Below are positions 1-4,791 of a stretch of DNA of 5,862 nt, piece by piece. Each line of letters starts with the position of its first letter. Position 1 is the stretch's first letter. This stretch comes from Endomicrobium sp. (GTDB lineage: Bacteria > Elusimicrobiota > Endomicrobiia > Endomicrobiales > Endomicrobiaceae). The translations under genes and the position numbers were made by a program. Where the stretch lies: positions 1 to 5,862 of the forward strand of contig JAISLV010000010.1 of NCBI GenBank assembly GCA_031277075.1, in the 5' to 3' direction. The notes below the pieces were generated by a model. The model was not told the origin of the DNA, searched no databases, and was given only the letters and a program-made list of their open reading frames with translations.

Positions 1-2
1 GC

Positions 3-212
3 AGCAAAGATCATTACGCCCTAAGGCTTGAAAAATTAGGTTTTTCAAGGAAACAAATTTTGCTTATAACATATTCGGCGTGTTTGCTTTTTGCTTCCTG
101 CGCTTTTTTGTTTACGTCAATAAGCGCGGTGTATTCTTTGCTGATATTTTCTTTCGTTCTTTTTCTTTTATGGTTTGCAAGCATAAAACTTGCTATGGTT
201 AAAATGGATTAG
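3..212 (+). CDS. C-terminal end of a WecA/MraY-family polyprenyl-phosphate sugar-1-phosphate transferase (partial, 5' end outside window)
   Basis: The last 69 codons of a gene that enters from the left, ending in TAG. The visible part begins with SKDHYALRLEKLGFSRKQ. This matches the conserved cytoplasmic loop of the WecA/TagO/MraY superfamily (family pattern DH..HRL..LGLS.RQ), which lies just before the last membrane spans. Two hydrophobic segments follow (about residues 19-38 and 43-62 of the fragment), then a short tail ending in KMD, as expected for the C-terminus of this polytopic inner-membrane enzyme. Members transfer a sugar-1-phosphate (often GlcNAc-1-P) from a UDP-sugar to undecaprenyl phosphate, starting O-antigen, teichoic acid or other glycan synthesis. 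The second family histidine (H in HRL) is replaced by leucine here. The substrate cannot be told from this fragment. The next gene starts 30 bp downstream, so co-transcription is likely. Confidence 0.75.
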   Translation, partial: SKDHYALRLEKLGFSRKQILLITYSACLLFASCAFLFTSISAVYSLLIFSFVLFLLWFASIKLAMVKMD

Positions 213-242
213 AAGTTCATTTTTTTAACGCGGGTACAAACA

Positions 243-1523
243 ATGCGGAAAACGGTAATAATCGGCGCGGGAATCAGCGGTTTAAGCGCGGCGTATTTTT
301 TGAAAAAAGATTATGTGATTTTAGAAAAAAACGCTCGGGCGGGCGGTTTATGCCGTTCTTTTTACGAAGACGGCTTTACTTTCGATTGTTCGGGGCATTT
401 TATTCACATAAAAGATAAATCGGTAAAAATGTTTGTAAATAAATTTTCCGGCGGATTGGATGAAATAGAAAGAAACGCTTCAATTTATCTGCGCGGCGGG
501 TTTATTCCTTATCCCTTTCAGGCAAATCTCTATTATCTTGACGAGAAAATAAAAGAAGAATGCGTGCGGGGCGTTTTAAACAGAAAAGAAACGCAAGTTT
601 CGACGTCTATGCCTTTTATATATTGGAGCCAAGCTATGTTTGGCAAAGGCATAACGAAATATTTTATGAAACCGTATAATCAAAAACTTTGGAGCTGCGA
701 TTTAAAAAAGATGACGGCTTTATGGTCCGGCGCTTTTGTGCCTAAGCCCGACGCTCAGGAAATCGTAAAATCGGCGTATTCAAAAAATAAAAAATCTTAC
801 GGCTATAACAGCGTTTTTTATTATCCAAAACGCGGCGGCTGTCAGTCTTTAATAGACGGACTTCTTAAGAAAACGGAAGTTTGTTTGGGCGTTAAGGCGC
901 GGCAAATAGATTTAAAAAGAAAAAATATTTACGCTTCAGACGGGCAAAAAATTTCTTTTGACAAAATTATTTCAACGCAGCCGCTGACCGAACTTGTAAA
1001 TCAAATTCAAAACGTTCCCGAAGCCGTAAAAGCCGCTTCGTCGAAACTTAAAGCCGCTTCCGTGCACTGCGTAAATATCGGCGTGAAATCGGACGCGGGC
1101 ATACCGAGCGTTTTAAAAAATAGGCATTGGGTTTATTTGCCAGAAACAAAGTTCCCTTTTTATAGAATAGGCGTCTATTCAAACGTAAATAAATTTTCCG
1201 CGCCGAAAGGCTCTTACAGTTTTTACGTTGAATACTCAAGCTCAAACGGCAAATATAAAAACAGCGAAAATGCCGTTGAAGATTTAATAAAAGCGGGCTT
1301 TATAAGACGCGAAGACAAAATAGAAGCCGTAAATATAGTAGATATGCCTAACGCATATGTGATTTTTGACAATAACCGTCAAGCAAGTTTTGATATAATA
1401 GACGGATATTTAAAAAAGAACGGAATTTCAAGCGTCGGACGATACGGCGCGTGGGAATATTCTTTCATAGAAAAAAACATAAAAGACGCTATTCAAGCCG
1501 CCGAAATAATAAACATTTCTTAA
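243..1523 (+). CDS. FAD-dependent oxidoreductase, protoporphyrinogen oxidase/UDP-galactopyranose mutase-like (amine-oxidase superfamily)
   Basis: A complete 426-residue soluble protein. The N-terminus is a Rossmann FAD-binding motif: GAGISG (residues 8-13), acidic E28 ending the second strand (VILEKN), then GGLCRS (34-39). Further family landmarks are DCSGHFIH (48-55), IPYPFQANL (88-96), YNQKLW (145-150), W161 with VPKPD (166-170), and GYNSVFYYPKRGG (187-199). The C-terminal GRYGAWEY (399-406) followed by a helix resembles the second FAD-contacting segment of this fold. These patterns are typical of the HemY/PPOX-like and UDP-galactopyranose mutase-like flavoproteins often found in polysaccharide clusters. 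A role in sugar-nucleotide or glycan modification is inferred from the transferase gene 30 bp upstream. A true haem-pathway oxidase is less likely because no hem genes are near. No clear Shine-Dalgarno precedes ATG 243; this start is chosen because the Rossmann strand begins right after it. Confidence 0.82.
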   Translation: MRKTVIIGAGISGLSAAYFLKKDYVILEKNARAGGLCRSFYEDGFTFDCSGHFIHIKDKSVKMFVNKFSGGLDEIERNASIYLRGGFIPYPFQANLYYLDEKIKEECVRGVLNRKETQVSTSMPFIYWSQAMFGKGITKYFMKPYNQKLWSCDLKKMTALWSGAFVPKPDAQEIVKSAYSKNKKSYGYNSVFYYPKRGGCQSLIDGLLKKTEVCLGVKARQIDLKRKNIYASDGQKISFDKIISTQPLTELVNQIQNVPEAVKAASSKLKAASVHCVNIGVKSDAGIPSVLKNRHWVYLPETKFPFYRIGVYSNVNKFSAPKGSYSFYVEYSSSNGKYKNSENAVEDLIKAGFIRREDKIEAVNIVDMPNAYVIFDNNRQASFDIIDGYLKKNGISSVGRYGAWEYSFIEKNIKDAIQAAEIINIS

Positions 1524-1622
1524 CCGCCGCGTCGACACGAGATAGTTTCAGCGCGACGGCGCGGGAAATGGCAAGGGCAATGTATGTTGTCGTCGACGTT
1601 TGCCTGTTTGACGGGCTTGTTT

Positions 1623-1650
1623 TTGCGTCTATCGTTTGTTTTTATATATT
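1623..1650 (+). promoter_or_regulatory. Possible purQ promoter
   Basis: TTGCGT (1623-1628) and TATATT (1645-1650) are separated by 16 bp, a tolerable sigma-70-type match in the AT-rich end of the gap. The -10 ends only 24 bases before the purQ ATG, so the leader would be very short. Because AT-rich DNA gives such matches by chance, this is weak; purQ could instead be read from upstream. Confidence 0.3.
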
Positions 1651-1660
1651 TTTTAGTTCA

Positions 1661-1666
1661 AAGGAA
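1661..1666 (+). promoter_or_regulatory. Ribosome binding site of purQ
   Basis: AAGGAA lies eight bases before ATG 1675. It supports that start for purQ independently of the small frames that overlap it. Confidence 0.6.
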
Positions 1667-1674
1667 ATACAAAT

Positions 1675-2496
1675 ATGAAAAAAGTTAGGGCGTTAATTTT
1701 GAGGACGGCGGGAACAAATTGCGATTGCGAAACGCAGTCCGCTTTTGAGCTTTGCGGAGCGGTCGGAGAGAAAGCGCATATAAATGCGCTTATTAAAGAT
1801 AAAGATAAAATTTTTGAGTACGATATTTTGGTTTTTCCCGGCGGTTTTTCTTACGGCGACGATATAGCGTCGGGTAAAATTTTAGCCAACGAAATAAAAA
1901 ATAAGCTCGGCGCTCAAATAAAAAAGTTCGCTTTAAGCGGGCGTCCTATAATAGGAATATGCAACGGGTTTCAAGTTCTTGTAAAAATGGGCTTATTGCC
2001 CGATACTGATTTGTTTGAGCAGGTTTCAACTCTTTCATATAACGATTCCGCTAAATTTGAATGCCGTTGGACATATCTTAAAACTCAAAAAAAAGTAAGC
2101 GAAAACTCAAAAGCTGTAATTAAAAACAGGGTAAAACGGGCGGAATGTCTATGGACGCAAGGGCTGCCTGAAATTATCAGTCTTCCCGTCGCGCACGGCG
2201 AGGGGAAATTTATGCCTAAAGATAAAAATCTTTTGGAAGAATTAAATAATAATAATCAAATAGTTTTTAGATACTGCGCAAAAGACGGCGGCGAGCCGAA
2301 CTACCCTCTTTCGCCTAACGGTTCTGTTGAACAAATTGCCGGCATTTGCAATAAAAAAGGCAATGTCTTTGGGCTTATGCCTCACCCAGAAAGATACGTC
2401 TACGCGCTTCAGCATCCCGCCAGAGAAACATATAACGGACTGCACGGCTGGGGAAAAATAATTTTCCAAAACGCCGTTGATTACGCGAGACGGTAA
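1675..2496 (+). CDS. purQ: Phosphoribosylformylglycinamidine (FGAM) synthase, glutaminase subunit PurQ
   Basis: A 273-residue class-I glutamine amidotransferase. It hydrolyses glutamine and feeds ammonia to PurL, which converts FGAR to FGAM with ATP in the fourth step of de novo purine synthesis; it acts in the cytoplasm. The N-terminal strand with RTAGTNCDCET (10-20) is typical of PurQ. PGGFSYGDDIASG (55-67) forms the oxyanion region. The nucleophile is C96 in GICNGFQVL (94-102), and the triad is completed by H237 and E239 in MPHPERY (235-241). HGEGKF (174-179) is another PurQ motif. At 273 residues it is longer than the roughly 227-residue B. subtilis PurQ; the extra length appears to lie around residues 120-165 and at the C-terminus. 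No purS or purL lies beside it, so the partner subunits must be encoded elsewhere. The start is fixed by AAGGAA at 1661 and by the first strand following immediately. Confidence 0.95.
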   Translation: MKKVRALILRTAGTNCDCETQSAFELCGAVGEKAHINALIKDKDKIFEYDILVFPGGFSYGDDIASGKILANEIKNKLGAQIKKFALSGRPIIGICNGFQVLVKMGLLPDTDLFEQVSTLSYNDSAKFECRWTYLKTQKKVSENSKAVIKNRVKRAECLWTQGLPEIISLPVAHGEGKFMPKDKNLLEELNNNNQIVFRYCAKDGGEPNYPLSPNGSVEQIAGICNKKGNVFGLMPHPERYVYALQHPARETYNGLHGWGKIIFQNAVDYARR

Positions 2497-2559
2497 AAAC
2501 GCAAATGGACATTTCTAAAAAACTATAATTAAAATTTCTGAAGTTAGGCGCGGTTGCGC

Positions 2560-2589
2560 TTGTCAAAGAATATATTCGTATGCTATAAT
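2560..2589 (+). promoter_or_regulatory. recA promoter (sigma-70 type, extended -10)
   Basis: TTGTCA (2560-2565), an 18-bp spacer, then a perfect TATAAT (2584-2589) preceded by TG one base upstream (TGCTATAAT, an extended -10). Transcription would start near 2596, giving a leader of about 100 nt before recA. A palindrome TCAATTGA (2595-2602) sits at the predicted start and could be an operator. I cannot match it to a known LexA box. Confidence 0.75.
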
Positions 2590-2611
2590 TTGCGTCAATT
2601 GATAAAGGGCT

Positions 2612-2666
2612 GTCTCTAAATGTCCGTAATTTTTGAGATAATGTCGGTATCGTGGTTTTTAGAGAC
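2612..2666 (+). promoter_or_regulatory. Inverted repeat / hairpin in the recA 5' leader
   Basis: GTCTCTAAA (2612-2620) and TTTAGAGAC (2658-2666) are perfect 9-bp inverted complements around a 37-nt interior, inside the predicted recA leader. A smaller GATA/TATC pair (2637-2640 with 2648-2651) could form within it. No T-run follows the right arm, so it is not an intrinsic terminator. The element ends 20 nt before the Shine-Dalgarno and does not bury it. I recognise no known riboswitch class. It may affect mRNA stability or expression, or be a chance repeat. Confidence 0.45.
2619..2649 (+). repeat. Imperfect direct repeat AATGTCsGTA, 21-bp period
   Basis: AATGTCCGTA (2619-2628) and AATGTCGGTA (2640-2649) match at 9 of 10 positions and are 21 bp apart, about two turns of DNA, so both copies would face the same side. 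They lie within the hairpin interior and downstream of the recA promoter. A tandem binding site is possible. Equally, each copy contains an in-frame ATG of the possible leader ORF, so the repeat could simply reflect that. Confidence 0.4.
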
Positions 2667-2697
2667 GTTAATATGCATAAACAACTCGGAGGCTTAA
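2620..2697 (+). CDS. Possible 25-codon leader ORF upstream of recA
   Basis: An open frame begins at ATG 2620, repeats a Met-Ser-Val start at an internal in-frame ATG (2641), and ends at TAA 2695-2697, one base before the recA ATG. AAAGGG (2604-2609) lies ten bases upstream, a usable though distant Shine-Dalgarno, and the whole frame falls after the predicted transcription start. Its start codon overlaps the left arm of the leader inverted repeat and the right arm lies inside the frame, so translation would open the stem. The peptide (ending INNSEA) matches no family I know. A frame this short can be open by chance, so this is only a candidate. Confidence 0.2.
   Translation: MSVIFEIMSVSWFLETLICINNSEA
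2687..2692 (+). promoter_or_regulatory. Ribosome binding site of recA
   Basis: CGGAGG lies six bases before ATG 2699. It is the best Shine-Dalgarno in the window and fixes the recA start, consistent with high expression. Confidence 0.8.
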
Positions 2698-2698
2698 A

Positions 2699-3766
2699 AT
2701 GGCAAAGGACGAAAAACAGAAAGCTCTAGATTTAGCTCTTTCGCAAATTGAAAAAGATTTCGGCAAGGCGGCTATTATGAAACTTGGCGACCGCGCGAAA
2801 GAAAAAGTCGACGCTATACCTACGGGCGCTTTGCCTTTAGATATCGCTATAGGAATAGGCGGAATTCCGCGCGGAAGAATTATTGAAATTTACGGTCCTG
2901 AATCTTCAGGCAAAAGCACGCTTGCGCTTTGTATGGTTGCAGAGGCTCAAAAACTCGGCGGGATAGCCGCTTATATTGACGCCGAACACGCAATGGACGC
3001 GGAATACTCTTCAAAACTCGGCGTTAATACGGACGACCTTTTAATTTCCCAGCCCGATTCAGGCGAACAAGCTCTTGAAATATGCGATAAACTTGTGCGT
3101 TCAGGCGCGGTTGATATTATTGTAGTAGATTCGGTGGCGGCTTTAGTTCCTAAAGCCGAAATTGAAGGCGAAATGGGAGATTCTTTTATGGGTCTTCAAG
3201 CTCGTCTTATGAGTCAAGCGCTGAGAAAACTCACGGGGACGATTTCTAAAACAAGAACTTCTGTAATTTTTATTAATCAGATAAGACAAAAAATCGGCGT
3301 TATGTGGGGAAATCCTGAAACCACAACGGGCGGGTTGGCGTTAAAATTTTATTCTTCCGTGAGATTAGACATAAGAAGAATAGAATCTGTTAAAAAAGGC
3401 GATGAAGCGATAGGAAACAGAGTAAGGGTAAAAGTTGTAAAAAATAAAGTCGCCGCGCCGTTTAAACAGGCGGAATTTGAAATACTTTTTGGAGTAGGCG
3501 TTGACAAAATGGGATATTTGCTAGATATGGGCGTTAACGACAATGTTATTGAAAAAGCGGGAGCTTTTTTTAGCTATAAAGGCGAACGCTTAGGTCAGGG
3601 TAGGGATAATGCTAAAACATTTTTAACCGAAAACCCGCATATAGCCGACGAAATAGAAACTCAAATAAGAGCAAAAGCCTTTGGAGAAGCGCAATTGCCA
3701 AAAGAAGCAGAGCCGAAAAAAGAAGAAACTGCAAAGGAAAAACCGTCAAAAGCCGCAAAAAAATAA
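2699..3766 (+). CDS. recA: Recombinase RecA
   Basis: A complete 355-residue RecA. It polymerises on single-stranded DNA with ATP, carries out strand exchange in homologous repair, and as a filament can trigger LexA-type self-cleavage. Its numbering aligns without gaps to E. coli RecA through the core: Walker A GPESSGKST (66-74, K72), catalytic E96 in DAEHAMD, Walker B IIVVDS (140-145, D144), loop L1 near EGEMGDSFMGLQAR (156-169), FINQ (191-194, Q194), and loop L2 (195-210). Variations: W203 in place of the usual Phe in L2 (VMWGNPETTTGG), L213 where E. coli has Asn, and AEYSS where many have PEYA. The last 22 residues are a low-complexity Lys/Glu/Ala tail with 8 Lys and 5 Glu, so not the acidic tail of E. 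coli. No intein and no recX or lexA is adjacent in the window. It has its own promoter and strong Shine-Dalgarno. Confidence 0.98.
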   Translation: MAKDEKQKALDLALSQIEKDFGKAAIMKLGDRAKEKVDAIPTGALPLDIAIGIGGIPRGRIIEIYGPESSGKSTLALCMVAEAQKLGGIAAYIDAEHAMDAEYSSKLGVNTDDLLISQPDSGEQALEICDKLVRSGAVDIIVVDSVAALVPKAEIEGEMGDSFMGLQARLMSQALRKLTGTISKTRTSVIFINQIRQKIGVMWGNPETTTGGLALKFYSSVRLDIRRIESVKKGDEAIGNRVRVKVVKNKVAAPFKQAEFEILFGVGVDKMGYLLDMGVNDNVIEKAGAFFSYKGERLGQGRDNAKTFLTENPHIADEIETQIRAKAFGEAQLPKEAEPKKEETAKEKPSKAAKK

Positions 3767-3776
3767 AAGTCGGATT

Positions 3777-3805
3777 TTGCATTTTAAATTAATAAATAAT
3801 ATAAT
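3777..3805 (+). promoter_or_regulatory. Promoter of the ROK kinase-lptD unit
   Basis: TTGCAT (3777-3782), a 17-bp spacer, then a perfect TATAAT (3800-3805), placed between the recA stop and the kinase start. Transcription would begin near 3812, about 28 nt before the kinase ATG. Spacing and -10 are good but the -35 is only half consensus. No terminator is visible after recA, so read-through from recA is also possible. Confidence 0.6.
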
Positions 3806-3827
3806 TACGCAATATGCCAAAATGATA

Positions 3828-3835
3828 AAGGTGAT
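3828..3835 (+). promoter_or_regulatory. Ribosome binding site that decides the ROK kinase start
   Basis: AAGGTGAT matches the 3' end of 16S rRNA well and lies just before ATG 3840. The in-frame upstream starts (ATG 3681 inside recA, ATG 3822) have no comparable site, and 3681 lies upstream of the promoter. Confidence 0.7.
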
Positions 3836-3839
3836 AGAA

Positions 3840-4784
3840 ATGTCAAATCAATTGTATCTCGGAATAGATATGGGCGGAACTAACGTTAAAATTGCCGTCG
3901 TAAACGCTTACGGGGATATTATTGAAGAGGTTGTGATGAAAACCGCTGTTGACGCAAAACCTATTGCGGCGGTTTTAGCTATAGTGAGAAAAGCAAAAGA
4001 GTTTAAAAACTATTCTAAAACAAAAACCATAGGCATAGGCATAGCAGGCGACATTGACTTCATAAGAGGAAAAGTGCGGTTTTCCCCAAATCTTTATATG
4101 TGGAAAAACGTAGCGCTAAAAAGTATGATTGAACGGTTGACGCGCAAAAAGACTTTAGTAGATAACGACGCAAATACAGCCGCTTTAGGAGCTTTTTGGC
4201 TTGACGCAAAGGCGAAGTACGACTCTTTAGTATGTATTACTCTAGGCACGGGCGTAGGCGGAGGGATAATTCTTGACAAAAAAATATATAGAGGCGCAAG
4301 CGGCAGCGCGGGCGAAATAGGGCATATTACAATAGACCCTTTCGGAAAGAAATGCAATTGCGGAAATACGGGTTGCGCGGAAACTTATATCGGCGCAAAC
4401 TATGTTTCAGAATATGCCTGCAAATATTTAGAAACGCATATGTCGCCGATTATTGAAAACCTTGTAAAAGACAACAATTCAAAAATTACCCCTGAACTTC
4501 TGTTTACCGCAGCTAAAAAAGGCGATAAATCCGCCGTAGAAATTTGGAATTATGTCGGAGGGAAACTCGGCGTATTATTGAGCGACGTTATAAATTTTAT
4601 CAACCCCGAAAGCATAATTTTATGCGGCGGCGTAAGCGGCGCGGGCAAATTTATAATAAATCCTGCAAAAGAAGAAATTGCAAAAAGAGCGTTTAAGTCT
4701 GCGGCAAAAACCTGTAAAATTGCCGTTTCAAAATACACTCAAAAACTCGGCGTCGTAGGCGCCGCTATGCTTGCTAAACAATAA
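3840..4784 (+). CDS. ROK-family sugar kinase (glucokinase-like)
   Basis: A 314-residue cytoplasmic kinase using ATP to phosphorylate a hexose, probably glucose or a related sugar, as entry to glycolysis or sugar-nucleotide synthesis. The N-terminal phosphate-binding motif is GIDMGGTNVK (8-17). GIGIAGDID (65-73) and FSPNLYMWKNV (81-91) follow. The catalytic base is D110 in VDNDANTAALG (107-117), and LGTGVGGGI (135-143) is the second ATP-binding loop. EIGH (159-162) and the ROK zinc signature CNCGNTGCAE (172-181; H162, C172, C174, C179) are intact, with E159, H162 and E181 expected to contact the sugar. ILCGGVSGAG (260-269) is the adenosine motif. There is no DNA-binding domain before the kinase fold, so it is an enzyme rather than a ROK repressor. 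Exact sugar specificity cannot be read from the sequence. An upstream extension to 3681 overlapping recA is rejected on the Shine-Dalgarno and family start. lptD follows after 7 bp. Confidence 0.9.
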   Translation: MSNQLYLGIDMGGTNVKIAVVNAYGDIIEEVVMKTAVDAKPIAAVLAIVRKAKEFKNYSKTKTIGIGIAGDIDFIRGKVRFSPNLYMWKNVALKSMIERLTRKKTLVDNDANTAALGAFWLDAKAKYDSLVCITLGTGVGGGIILDKKIYRGASGSAGEIGHITIDPFGKKCNCGNTGCAETYIGANYVSEYACKYLETHMSPIIENLVKDNNSKITPELLFTAAKKGDKSAVEIWNYVGGKLGVLLSDVINFINPESIILCGGVSGAGKFIINPAKEEIAKRAFKSAAKTCKIAVSKYTQKLGVVGAAMLAKQ

Positions 4785-4791
4785 CCGCGCG

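Larger units (their letters stand above)
1524..1674. other. Intergenic region with GC-rich first part and a bulged hairpin
   Basis: No confident gene lies in these 151 bases. Bases 1521-1620 are about 57% G+C by hand count, clearly richer than the flanking genes, and the last 50 bases are very AT-rich. Just after the upstream stop, CGCCG-CG-TCG (1525-1534) can pair with CGACGGCG (1554-1561): 8 bp with a 2-base bulge and a 19-nt loop. No T-run follows, so it is not a standard intrinsic terminator. It could protect an mRNA end or assist factor-dependent termination. GTCGAC occurs twice (1531-1536, 1592-1597). Two short hydrophobic reading frames overlap the purQ start: 1568-1678 (36 codons, ending in an ATGA overlap with purQ) and 1584-1688 (34 codons, with AGGG six bases before its ATG). 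Neither is supported beyond being open. Confidence 0.5.

Noticed and set aside
2524..2529. A second TATAAT after purQ as another recA promoter.
   Set aside because: No acceptable -35 lies 16-18 bp upstream; the TTGTCA/TGCTATAAT pair downstream is far better.
2547..2561. Short GCGC-GGTT-GCGC hairpin after purQ as a terminator.
   Set aside because: The stem is only four strong pairs, no T-run follows, and it abuts the recA -35 box.
2375..2566. Minus-strand 63-codon frame covering the end of purQ and the recA promoter region.
   Set aside because: It is largely the complement of the purQ coding sequence, has no recognisable family and would cross the recA -35 region.
2607..2670. GGGCTGTCTCTAAA at the left arm resembles the ends of some insertion sequences, so the 9-bp inverted repeat might be a MITE.
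   Set aside because: The repeat does not extend into the flanking bases (GGGCT versus GTTAA), no target-site duplication is seen, and the element would be only about 55 bp. A leader hairpin fits better.
2596..2698. Purine or other known riboswitch in the recA leader.
   Set aside because: The conserved core bases of the purine class and other classes I can recall are absent, and recA is not a usual target.
3681..3839. In-frame N-terminal extension of the ROK kinase overlapping the recA end.
   Set aside because: It is Lys-rich sequence read out of frame from the recA tail, lacks a Shine-Dalgarno and lies upstream of the promoter; ATG 3840 fits the family and has AAGGTGAT.
4094..4357. Minus-strand 87-codon frame inside the ROK kinase.
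   Set aside because: It is antisense to catalytic and zinc-binding motifs of a well-supported gene, with no similarity of its own.
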